A stretch of DNA of 20,888 nucleotides from an uncultured Oscillospiraceae bacterium (lineage in GTDB: Bacteria > Bacillota > Clostridia > Oscillospirales > Oscillospiraceae), in contig CAJTOE010000024.1 in assembly GCA_910577805.1 (NCBI GenBank), positions 1 through 20,888 of the forward strand. The letters run 5' to 3'. Shown here piece by piece: positions 7,203-13,071 of the stretch (position 1 is its first letter; each line of letters starts with the position of its first letter). A program made the translations under genes and the position numbers. Under the pieces are notes generated by a model, which worked only from the letters and a program-made list of their open reading frames with translations, had not been told where the DNA came from and did no database searches.

Positions 7203-7829
7203 GTGCGCAAGATTATCGTCTGCGTACTAACGATGCTGCTTCTCCTCACCGGCTGCAAGGCCGGAGGCGGGGGAGACGAGGCCCAGGACCTGGCCCTGAC
7301 CATCCGTGCGGAATACCTGGCCCTGGAAAACTGGACGGCCAACTGTACCATTACCGCCGATTACGGCCAGCGTATCTACGAGTACGGCGTGACGGCCGCC
7401 CAGACCGGGGAGGACCTGGCCCTGACCCTCACCAGCCCGGAGACTGTGGCGGGGCTGACGGCCCGTATTTCGGGAGAAAACGGTCTGTTGGAGTATGACG
7501 GGGCCAGTTTGGAGACCGGTCCCCTGGATGGGGACGGACTGTCCCCGGTCTCGGCTCTGCCCGCCCTGCTCCACGCCGCCAAGGAGGGCTATATGGACAG
7601 CTTTTCGCTGAATGAAAGCCTGATGGTCCTGTGCCGGGACCCGGAAAAAAAGCCGGGGGAGGGCACGGAGACCAGCCTGTGGTTCGACCCGGACAGCCAC
7701 GCCCTTCTGCGGGGGGAGATCTCCCAGGACGGCTTTATGGTGATTCAATGCGACTTTTCCAATTTTGTACACACGACCGGAGGTACCCATGGAGACACAC
7801 CAGACAATACGGACCTGGGCGGAGATTGA
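7203..7829 (+). CDS. Lipoprotein of the GerS/YdcC (LolA-like) type
   Basis: A 208-aa lipoprotein starting at GTG 7203 after a perfect AAAGGAGG (7188-7195). The signal sequence MRKIIVCVLTMLLLLTGC carries a lipobox LTGC, so Cys18 would be lipidated and the protein anchored outside the membrane. The body is made of alternating strands (WTANCTITADYGQRIYEYGVTA, DLALTLTSPETVAGLTARIS, TSLWFDPDSHALLRGEIS), consistent with a LolA-like fold. Immediately downstream is alr, as for gerS-alr2 in Clostridioides difficile and ydcC-alr in Bacillus subtilis; GerS is a spore-germination lipoprotein and ydcC is sporulation-controlled. Orthology here rests on gene order, lipobox, size and strand pattern, not on strong sequence identity. 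The 3' end overlaps the alr start by 41 bases. Confidence 0.75.
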   Translation: MRKIIVCVLTMLLLLTGCKAGGGGDEAQDLALTIRAEYLALENWTANCTITADYGQRIYEYGVTAAQTGEDLALTLTSPETVAGLTARISGENGLLEYDGASLETGPLDGDGLSPVSALPALLHAAKEGYMDSFSLNESLMVLCRDPEKKPGEGTETSLWFDPDSHALLRGEISQDGFMVIQCDFSNFVHTTGGTHGDTPDNTDLGGD

Positions 7830-8877
7830 CTTATCGAATCTGGCCCACAATTATCATACGCTGCGGGGGCTGTGCCCTCCGGACTGCAAATTTTTAGGCG
7901 TGGTGAAGGCCGACGCTTACGGCCACGGCGCGGTCCCCATCGCCCAGGCCCTCCAGGACCTGGGGGCGGAGATGCTGGCGGTGGCCTGCCTGGATGAGGC
8001 AATCGAGCTGCGCCGGGCGGGGATTCATCTGCCCATCCTCTGCCTGGGCCAGACAGACCCCCAGTTCGCCCCGGCGCTCCTGGAACACCAGATCACCCAG
8101 ACGGTGGGGGACCTGGAGACGGGGGAGGCCCTGTCCGCCGCCGCTGTCCGGGCGGGGAAAACGCTGACCATCCATGTGAAGCTGGACACGGGCATGGGGC
8201 GGCTGGGTTTTTTGGAGAACGAGCCTGTTGGGAAGCTGTGCCGTCTGCCCGGCCTGCGGGCGGAGGGAATTTTTACCCATTTTTCCAGCGCCGACAGCGA
8301 TCCGGCCTACACGGACCGCCAGTACAACGCGTTTCTCGCGGCCATCCACGAGCTGTACCATGAGGACGGGCTGGATTTTCAAATTTATCATTGCGCCGCC
8401 AGCGCCGCTGTGTTAAACTGTCCCTGGAGCCATATGGGCATGGTCCGTCCCGGTATTGCTCTGTACGGGCACTTTCCCGGTACGAGCCTGCGGCCTGTGA
8501 TGACCCTGAAAAGCCGGGTCGCCGCCATCCGGACCGTCCCGGCGGGGAGCTTTATCAGCTACGGCCAGACGGCCCGGCTGACGCGGGACTCCCGGCTGGC
8601 AGTCATTCCCATCGGCTACGGGGACGGCTACCCCAGAGGGCTGTCCAACCGGGCCTCTATGCGCATCCGGGAAAAGGACTGTCCCCTGGTGGGCCGGGTG
8701 TGCATGGATATGTGTATGCTGGACGTCACAGATTTTTCGGAGATACAAACCGGCGATGAAGTGACAGTATTTGCCGGGCCGGACTGGGAAAAGGCCGCCC
8801 AGGAGCTGGATACCATCCCTTACGAGCTGTTGTGCCGGGTGTCCCCGCGGGTGCCGCGGGTGTACCGCCGCGCATAG
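7789..8877 (+). CDS. alr: Alanine racemase (PLP-dependent)
   Basis: A 362-aa alanine racemase converting L- to D-alanine for peptidoglycan and teichoic-acid D-alanylation. The PLP-binding lysine is K40 in FLGVVKADAYGHGA. The partner catalytic tyrosine is Y258 in ISYGQTARL, and the conserved IPIGYGDGYPRGLSN (Y277) lies 19 residues on, the same spacing as in the Geobacillus enzyme. Other family blocks are KLDTGMGRLGF (131-141), IFTHFSSAD, MVRPGIALYG (218-227) and VGRVCMDMCMLDVT (301-314). The start chosen is ATG 7789 with CCGGAGG at 7777-7783; it lies inside the 3' end of the lipoprotein gene in another frame. A TTG further upstream would add eight residues without a ribosome site. It is the last gene of the run, followed by hairpins and a terminator. 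Confidence 0.96.
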   Translation: METHQTIRTWAEIDLSNLAHNYHTLRGLCPPDCKFLGVVKADAYGHGAVPIAQALQDLGAEMLAVACLDEAIELRRAGIHLPILCLGQTDPQFAPALLEHQITQTVGDLETGEALSAAAVRAGKTLTIHVKLDTGMGRLGFLENEPVGKLCRLPGLRAEGIFTHFSSADSDPAYTDRQYNAFLAAIHELYHEDGLDFQIYHCAASAAVLNCPWSHMGMVRPGIALYGHFPGTSLRPVMTLKSRVAAIRTVPAGSFISYGQTARLTRDSRLAVIPIGYGDGYPRGLSNRASMRIREKDCPLVGRVCMDMCMLDVTDFSEIQTGDEVTVFAGPDWEKAAQELDTIPYELLCRVSPRVPRVYRRA

Positions 8878-8889
8878 GATGGTGTGGAG

Positions 8890-8911
8890 CGGCGGACGCC
8901 TTCGTCCGCCG
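8890..8911 (+). repeat. Perfect 9-bp hairpin after alr
   Basis: CGGCGGACG, loop CCTT, CGTCCGCCG, starting 13 bases after the alr stop. No T-run follows it, so it is more likely an mRNA 3'-end stabiliser or an auxiliary stem than the terminator itself. Confidence 0.6.
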
Positions 8912-8931
8912 GCGGGCGGGCGGCGGATGCT

Positions 8932-8953
8932 GCCGGCCTCTGCCGGTTTTTTT
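8932..8953 (+). terminator. Rho-independent terminator after alr
   Basis: Stem CCGGC / GCCGG with a CTCT loop followed by seven T. The stem is short but GC-only and the T-run is uninterrupted. It separates the alr run from mazF. Confidence 0.7.
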
Positions 8954-8993
8954 CAAAAAAACTGAATAATCTCCGCCGCCCTGTGGGAGAATC

Positions 8994-9038
8994 ATAGTAC
9001 AGCGTTACATAAGGGCCATGACCCGTAACGCGTACTAT
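8994..9038 (+). promoter_or_regulatory. Long interrupted hairpin upstream of mazF, containing UACAU
   Basis: ATAGTAC (8994-9000) pairs with GTACTAT (9032-9038); after a single-A bulge GCGTTAC (9002-9008) pairs with GTAACGC (9025-9031); after an ATAA bulge GGG (9013-9015) pairs with CCC (9022-9024), loop CCATGA. This gives 17 base pairs, ending 23 bases before the mazF GTG. The sequence TACAT (9006-9010), the known recognition site of Bacillus NdoA, sits at the stem/bulge junction. It could be an RNA control structure or a DNA operator; no T-run follows. Confidence 0.6.
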
Positions 9039-9061
9039 CTTCCGGCGGAGTGTGAACGTAC

Positions 9062-9427
9062 GTGGATAACAGTGTGAAACGAGGGGACATCTTTTATGCC
9101 GACCTGAGCCCGGTGGTGGGCAGTGAACAGGGGGGCGTGCGGCCGGTGCTGATCGTGCAGAACGACACCGGCAACCGCCACAGCCCCACGGTCATTGCCG
9201 CCGCCATCACGTCCCAGACCGGGAAAGCCCGTCTGCCGACGCATATTTCCCTGGCGGCGATGAGCTGCGGCCTGCCGAAGGACTCGGTCATTCTCCTGGA
9301 GCAGATCCGGACGCTGGATAAGCGCCGCCTGCGGGAGCATATGGGCCGGCTGGACGAGACCATGATGCGCCAGGTGGACGGAGCCATCGCCGTCAGCTTC
9401 GGGCTGCATCCGGAAACGATGGTGTAA
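9062..9427 (+). CDS. ndoA: MazF/NdoA-type mRNA interferase
   Basis: A 121-aa sequence-specific endoribonuclease toxin of the MazF/PemK family, very close to Bacillus subtilis NdoA: VKRGDIFYADLSPVVGSEQGG is nearly identical. The residues matching the catalytic pair of the Bacillus enzyme are present, R27 in GGVRPVLIVQND and T50 in AAAITSQTGKARLPTH; DSVILLEQIRTLDKRRL is the conserved second half. Family members cleave UACAU in free mRNA and inhibit growth. The start is GTG 9062 with GGCGGAG about 12 bases upstream; GTG 9074 (V5), which begins at the family's usual VKRGD, is an alternative. alr-antitoxin-mazF is the usual order, but here the 184 bases between alr and mazF hold no plausible antitoxin gene. 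Full length and intact residues argue against a pseudogene. Confidence 0.95.
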   Translation: MDNSVKRGDIFYADLSPVVGSEQGGVRPVLIVQNDTGNRHSPTVIAAAITSQTGKARLPTHISLAAMSCGLPKDSVILLEQIRTLDKRRLREHMGRLDETMMRQVDGAIAVSFGLHPETMV

Positions 9428-9441
9428 ATAGATCCCCCCAG

Positions 9442-9460
9442 GGGCCGCGCTCTGCGGCCC
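9442..9460 (+). repeat. 7-bp GC hairpin after mazF
   Basis: GGGCCGC, loop GCTCT, GCGGCCC, 14 bases after the mazF stop and immediately followed by GTACATAAG, which contains a TACAT. No T-run follows, so it is not a standard terminator; it may be a processing or stability element between mazF and the next gene. Confidence 0.5.
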
Positions 9461-9494
9461 GTACATAAGAGAACGCGGGAAGGAAGTACATCCG

Positions 9495-10013
9495 ATGAAA
9501 AAGCGCAGTTGGAAGCAGATCAAGCTCGCCGCCCTGACCCTTACGGTCTTTTGGCTGTGCGCCGGCGCGGCCCTGGCGGCGGGGGGCGGCTCCCAGAGCG
9601 ACCCCTTGGTTACCCTCAGCTATTTGACCCAGACTGTCCAGCCGGACATTTTACGCCAGGTGGAGGAGCGTGCGAACACCCGGCAGGCCGATCTGATGAC
9701 GCAGTTTGAGCACCGTTTGGACCAGCTCCAGGGCGGGACCGGAGGCAGCGCCACCTATACTCTGGTGACGCTCTCGTCAGGGGACCGGCTGGAGCTGGAG
9801 GTGGGCTGTGAGCTGATGCTGCGGGTGGGCAGCGCCGCGGTGAACTCCGCCACGGAGCCGGCTTTGATTGATATGACCACCGGCGGCACTCTGGCCAACG
9901 CAGGCAGTTTGGTGCAGAACCACCTGTACATGGCCACTATCCCCGACCGGACCTTGACTGCCTCCGCCGGGACGGTGAAGCTGTTGGTGCGGGGCGGGTA
10001 TTCGATTCGCTGA
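9495..10013 (+). CDS. Small secreted protein of unknown function
   Basis: A 172-aa protein with a typical signal peptide: KKRSWKQIK, a hydrophobic core to about residue 24, and a likely cleavage after LAAG near residue 29. A helical segment (about 36-80, VQPDILRQVEERANTRQADLMTQFEHRLDQL) precedes a GGTGGS linker and a compact beta-rich C-terminal domain (about 87-172) with LELEVGCELMLRVGSA, PALIDMTTGGTL and NHLYMATIPDRT...VKLLVRGGYSI. I associate this C-terminal pattern with uncharacterised secreted proteins of Oscillospirales, but cannot name a function. The ribosome site is GAAGGAAG at 9479-9486. It is followed by a strong terminator, so it is the last gene after mazF. Confidence 0.8.
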   Translation: MKKRSWKQIKLAALTLTVFWLCAGAALAAGGGSQSDPLVTLSYLTQTVQPDILRQVEERANTRQADLMTQFEHRLDQLQGGTGGSATYTLVTLSSGDRLELEVGCELMLRVGSAAVNSATEPALIDMTTGGTLANAGSLVQNHLYMATIPDRTLTASAGTVKLLVRGGYSIR

Positions 10014-10022
10014 GAAATGCTT

Positions 10023-10051
10023 GGGCGGCCCCTTTGGGGGCCGCCCTTTTT
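10023..10051 (+). terminator. Strong Rho-independent terminator
   Basis: GGGCGGCCCC (10023-10032) and GGGGCCGCCC (10037-10046) form a perfect 10-bp stem with loop TTTG, followed by TTTTT. It ends transcription of the secreted-protein gene; the convergent gene on the other strand ends at 10050, just inside the T-run. Confidence 0.9.
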
Positions 10052-10325
10052 AATCCCAATCATGTCGAGTTGTTTGGATTCCATTTGCCAGAAAAGTTTC
10101 TACAATTTGTTCGATTTGTTCAAAACATTCTTGGTCATCAAGTGAATCATCATCTAAAATCTGCTTAATCTTATGCAAAATTTGGAGTGCATTATTCTCC
10201 ATCATTTTTGGAACACTCTTCAACACATTTTCTTCTTTCAGATGTTGAAGGACCATCCAGCCAATGGCACGGGCATAAAGCTCCTCTCCGATTTTAAACT
10301 CTTCATTGTATTCAAAATCAAACAT
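10050..10325 (-). CDS. Unrecognised 91-aa acidic helical protein of an AT-rich islet
   Basis: A 91-aa protein from ATG 10325, chosen because GAGGTGG lies about six bases upstream and the promoter at 10345-10373 is just beyond; the longer open frame would begin upstream of that promoter. I do not recognise a family. It is rich in Glu/Asp/Leu/Ile and predicted mostly helical (GEELYARAIGWMVLQHLKEENVL, NNALQILHKIKQIL, DQECFEQIEQIVETFLANG), without signal peptide or membrane helix, so probably cytoplasmic. Base composition is markedly more AT-rich than the neighbouring genes, a sign of transfer. It is divergent from an HTH regulator gene and its promoter contains a perfect palindrome, which suggests that it is controlled by that regulator. 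A partner or accessory role is possible but unproven. Confidence 0.7.
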   Translation of the reverse strand: MFDFEYNEEFKIGEELYARAIGWMVLQHLKEENVLKSVPKMMENNALQILHKIKQILDDDSLDDQECFEQIEQIVETFLANGIQTTRHDWD

Positions 10326-10344
10326 CACATCCACCTCGAATTGT

Positions 10345-10373
10345 ATTATACCCGATATATCGGGAATATTCAA
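10345..10373 (-). promoter_or_regulatory. Promoter of the 91-aa gene with a palindromic operator in the spacer
   Basis: On the minus strand TTGAAT (10373-10368), exactly 17 bases and a consensus TATAAT (10350-10345). The spacer consists almost entirely of the palindrome CCCGATATATCGGG (10351-10364), abutting the -10 box. A bound dimer there would block RNA polymerase. Confidence 0.8.
10351..10364. promoter_or_regulatory. 14-bp perfect palindrome, candidate operator
   Basis: CCCGATATATCGGG is identical to its reverse complement. It lies between the divergent start codons at 10325 and 10420, inside the promoter of the leftward gene and just upstream of the -35 region of the rightward HTH gene. 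The likely binder is the adjacent HTH regulator, by position only. Confidence 0.7.
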
Positions 10374-10388
10374 TAGAAATTGGGGAAA

Positions 10389-10394
10389 TATAAT
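10389..10394 (+). promoter_or_regulatory. -10 box of the HTH regulator gene
   Basis: A consensus TATAAT about 26 bases before GTG 10420. The -35 region is weak: TATTCA at 10367-10372 gives a 16-base spacer and only three matches. AATAGAAAT occurs at 10372-10380 and again at 10392-10400, a 20-base-period direct repeat around this box. Confidence 0.6.
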
Positions 10395-10419
10395 AGAAAT
10401 CACAAGGAGGTGTTTCTTT

Positions 10420-10629
10420 GTGATTTCGTATCAGCCCCTATGGGAGACAATGAAGCGGAAACAGTTCACCACATACAAGCTCCTGCGGGACTATAATTTC
10501 AGCAGAGGAACCTTGGACTCCTTGAAAAAGGGCCGTGCCATCACAACAACTACGCTGAATGATATCTGTAAAATATTGGATTGCCGGGTGGAGGAGGTAT
10601 TGGTCTATCTGCCCGAACATGAGGAATGA
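10420..10629 (+). CDS. Small Cro/CI-type HTH transcriptional regulator
   Basis: A 69-aa regulator of the compact XRE/Cro type common in Clostridia. The whole protein is one helix-turn-helix domain: ISYQPLWETMKRKQFTTYKLLRDYNFSRGTLDSLKKGRAITTTTLNDICKILDCRVEEVLVYLPE reads as the family pattern, the recognition helix being around FSRGTLDSLKKG. The start is GTG 10420, nine bases after a perfect AAGGAGG (10404-10410); this N-terminus ISYQPLW matches relatives better than ATG 10450. It is divergent from the 91-aa gene, and a 14-bp palindrome lies between them, so autoregulation and control of the neighbour are likely inferences. Codon use is more AT-rich than in flanking genes. A hairpin terminator-like structure follows. 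Confidence 0.88.
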   Translation: MISYQPLWETMKRKQFTTYKLLRDYNFSRGTLDSLKKGRAITTTTLNDICKILDCRVEEVLVYLPEHEE

Positions 10630-10631
10630 TA

Positions 10632-10662
10632 AACAGGCCTCCCGTGCTGCGGGAGGCCTGTT
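10632..10662 (+). terminator. 13-bp perfect stem-loop after the HTH gene
   Basis: AACAGGCCTCCCG (10632-10644), loop TGCTG, CGGGAGGCCTGTT (10650-10662). It starts two bases after the HTH stop codon. The T-run is short (TTC), so termination is inferred from the strong stem and the position. About 70 bases after it hold nothing recognisable before the stop of the convergent LTA-synthase gene. Confidence 0.7.
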
Positions 10663-10730
10663 CTGGTATCCGAATGATTTCAAATCGGAAGGCGGAGGGG
10701 AGAGAGCGTCAATTTCACCCCCCAATAAAA

Positions 10731-12707
10731 TCAAAACCCCAGTTTCCCATAATAATCCTGCTCCAGGATATTCACCGAATGCCGGAACAGGTCCTTGACC
10801 TCCCGGTACACCTCGGACACATAGCCCTCCGGGACCTCTACGCCCTCGTTTGGCGTAAACTTGTCCGTTTTGGAATTATACCGCCCCAGCTCCGTCAAAA
10901 AGCTTTTGTTGGAGAAAATCACCAATCCCGGCGCGTCAGACAAAATATCCTGCCCCATCAGCAGGCGGGAATCGTACTCCAGCCCGAACAGATTCGACAG
11001 CGTCGGCAGAATATCCAGGCTTTCACAGGGCTTGTCCACCACCACCGGCTCTTTCATATCGCCGGACCACAAAATCAGGGTGGAGTGATAAATCTCAAAA
11101 TTGGGGTCCAGCTCCTGCCCGGCCAGCTCGGTCCACGTCGCCGGGTCCATGCCGTAGGGGTAGTGGTCGCCGGACAGACAAATCACCGTATTTTCCAGCT
11201 CCCCCGCTTTCTCCAGCTCTTCAAGCAGATATTGCAGGGCCAAATCCAGCTCCATATTGCAGGCAATGTACGCCTTGGCCTCCGTACTCATATCCAGGTC
11301 CGCGACGTCGTCGTAATGCTTGCCGGACATGGCGTTGTCCCGGAAATTGTAGTTCATATGTCCGCTGACCGTCATAAAGTAGGCGTGGAAGGGCTGTTCC
11401 CCGGCCAGCAGCTGAGGCACGACCACCTCCATCATCTCCAAATCGGACTCCGGCCAGCTCGGCTTGACCTCCAGGCCGTGGCCCAGCCCGGAGTACTCGT
11501 AGCCCATATTGGGGTGGGACACGTCCCGGTTGTAGTAGTCCCAGGTGTGGTTGTGCCATGCAGTGGTGGGATAGCCCAGCTTTTTCATCTGGTTACCCAG
11601 GCAGAAGGGCATGGAATTGCCGCCGGAGGTCTTGAAGGACCGCACCGCCCCGGAGGGGATCAGGGAGGTGCAGGCGGCATATTCCCCGTCGGTGGTGGAC
11701 TTCCACCACAGGGGGTTGTAGAAATTCTCAAAGACGAACCCCTCGTGGGACAGCTTATAAAGCGTCGGGGTGTAGGTCTCGTGGACGGCGTAGCGCCAAA
11801 AACCCTCGCCGGTCAGGAAAATCAGGTTTTTCCCCGCAAACATTCCGGTGTACGCATTGGTTTTGGTAGGCTCCCGGTCCCGGAAAAACGCGTGCATTTC
11901 CAGCAAAAGCTCGTCCGTCTCCTCTGACATCAGCTTGTCAAAATCGATGTCCAGTATATTGTACGGCTTCACTGGCTCCGGGTCTGGTTCAGCGTCCGGT
12001 TCCGGGTCCGTTACCGGCGCGGGCGACGGCTGTGTCTGCCGGGGCTGTTCCAGGCCAAAGAGCATTTGGGTGATATCCAGACGCAGGGTGGCAGTCAGAC
12101 CGAAATTGGCCGCAATCACAGAGGGGTCAAAGGACTCCCGATAAATTTCCCGGATGGACTGCATTCCGTTGGAAGGCAGCTGATAGGTCAGCCCGCCCCC
12201 CAGAAGCTGAAAGGCCATCGCCCAGCCGGTACACCCCAGAAGCAGAGGCCAGCCAGCTTGGTCCTCCAGCGCGTCCGGGTCCCGGTGAAGATAAATACAC
12301 AGCAGGACCATGGGGACGAGGAGCAGAAGTATCAGGGGCAGGCCCCGCCACGCGCCCCGCAGGGCGTCCCGCCAGTAGAAGCCCAGAGCTTCGCTGGCCA
12401 TGGAGACCAGACTCAGGGAAAATACCGTGCGAAAGATGGTGTGATAGACCGCCTGGAGCAAAAACCAGGCCGTCAGCAGGGCCATCAGGAGCCGTGCGGC
12501 GACGCGGTTGAAGGTCTGGCTCCAGAAGCAGCACAAAAGGCCGCAGATCAGCCCCACCGGCAGGCTGAACAGGGTCAAAAACAGCAGCCCTCTGCTCCAA
12601 AAGCCGTCTACACAGAACGCACGGTAGACAAGCTCCATCCACAGAACTGCCAGTGGAAAAAAGCAGACGGGATGGCCAAGGAGCGAGGGCCTGGGTTCTT
12701 CGCGCAT
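10731..12707 (-). CDS. LTA synthase family membrane sulfatase (second paralogue)
   Basis: A 658-aa polytopic membrane protein with a C-terminal extracellular sulfatase-fold domain. Membrane segments lie at about residues 12-32, 40-62, 70-92, 120-140 and 152-172. A Pro/Asp/Glu/Ala-rich linker (about 222-248, PSPAPVTDPEPDAEPD) precedes the catalytic domain. Visible active-site elements are E301 in LIFLTGEGFW, the probable nucleophile Thr338/339 in KSTTDGEYAACTSLIPSG, H450 in MTVSGHMNYNF, and D514/H515 in CLSGDHYPYG. It is clearly paralogous to, but diverged from, the protein at 3519-5363; the substrate polymer is unknown. ATG 12707 is preceded by GAAAGGAAG; an upstream TTG would add 18 residues with no better site. 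It probably shares the promoter at 13009-13037 with the small gene before it. No T-run terminator is seen just after the stop. Confidence 0.92.
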   Translation of the reverse strand: MREEPRPSLLGHPVCFFPLAVLWMELVYRAFCVDGFWSRGLLFLTLFSLPVGLICGLLCCFWSQTFNRVAARLLMALLTAWFLLQAVYHTIFRTVFSLSLVSMASEALGFYWRDALRGAWRGLPLILLLLVPMVLLCIYLHRDPDALEDQAGWPLLLGCTGWAMAFQLLGGGLTYQLPSNGMQSIREIYRESFDPSVIAANFGLTATLRLDITQMLFGLEQPRQTQPSPAPVTDPEPDAEPDPEPVKPYNILDIDFDKLMSEETDELLLEMHAFFRDREPTKTNAYTGMFAGKNLIFLTGEGFWRYAVHETYTPTLYKLSHEGFVFENFYNPLWWKSTTDGEYAACTSLIPSGAVRSFKTSGGNSMPFCLGNQMKKLGYPTTAWHNHTWDYYNRDVSHPNMGYEYSGLGHGLEVKPSWPESDLEMMEVVVPQLLAGEQPFHAYFMTVSGHMNYNFRDNAMSGKHYDDVADLDMSTEAKAYIACNMELDLALQYLLEELEKAGELENTVICLSGDHYPYGMDPATWTELAGQELDPNFEIYHSTLILWSGDMKEPVVVDKPCESLDILPTLSNLFGLEYDSRLLMGQDILSDAPGLVIFSNKSFLTELGRYNSKTDKFTPNEGVEVPEGYVSEVYREVKDLFRHSVNILEQDYYGKLGF

Positions 12708-12789
12708 GGGGAAGTACTTCCTTTCTAAAAAGATGCCGGAACCGATTTCGGAACATGCCAAAAAATTTTCCGGAGGTTCCGCCCGTAGT

Positions 12790-12978
12790 TTACAGTTGGT
12801 CCGCGGCCTGGTCGATTTTCTTTTTCAGGTGTTCCAGGACTGCTTGCAGCCGGTCCCGGTCCACGTCGGCGTCGCTGGCGGACAGCTGTGCCAAAAATAA
12901 CATCTGATGCAGATGCCCGTCGATTTCCTCCAGCGCGTCCAGCTTAGGCTGAAGCGGCTGAGGCTCGTTTTCCTGCAT
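12790..12978 (-). CDS. Small 62-aa helical protein of unknown function
   Basis: A 62-aa protein starting at ATG 12978 behind an excellent AAAGGAGGAA ribosome site, with its own promoter at 13009-13037, which is the main reason for calling it a real gene. It is charged and helical: after a Pro/Gln-rich start (QENEPQPLQPK), two amphipathic segments are visible, LDALEEIDGHLHQMLFLAQL and DRDRLQAVLEHLKKKIDQAADQL, compatible with a helical hairpin or coiled coil. There is no signal peptide or membrane helix. It lies 82 bases before the second LTA-synthase gene on the same strand and is probably co-transcribed with it. I do not recognise a family. Confidence 0.75.
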   Translation of the reverse strand: MQENEPQPLQPKLDALEEIDGHLHQMLFLAQLSASDADVDRDRLQAVLEHLKKKIDQAADQL

Positions 12979-13008
12979 AGAACAGTTCCTCCTTTTTCAC
13001 TTAGGTCC

Positions 13009-13037
13009 ATAGTAGCATCCTATGCCCGTTTTGTAAA
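13009..13037 (-). promoter_or_regulatory. Promoter of the small helical protein/LTA synthase pair
   Basis: On the minus strand TTTACA (13037-13032), a 17-base spacer and TACTAT (13014-13009), about 30 bases before ATG 12978. It lies just beside the palindromic repeat at 13072-13255. Confidence 0.7.
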
Positions 13038-13071
13038 TAGGAAAGATATTTTTTGTGGGGGGATGCGTGGA

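Noticed and set aside
8878..8964. Short plus-strand frame between alr and mazF as a possible antitoxin
   Set aside because: An ATG at 8879 reads only 28 codons, through two hairpins and a terminator, with no ribosome site and an Arg/Gly/Pro composition unlike any antitoxin.
10626..11927. 433-codon open frame on the plus strand
   Set aside because: Antisense to the second LTA-synthase gene; composition typical of a shadow frame.
12708..12789. Terminator between the small helical gene and the second LTA-synthase gene
   Set aside because: Short inverted words (GGAACC/GGTTCC) and T-runs occur, but no clean stem is directly followed by a T-run, so I did not call a terminator.
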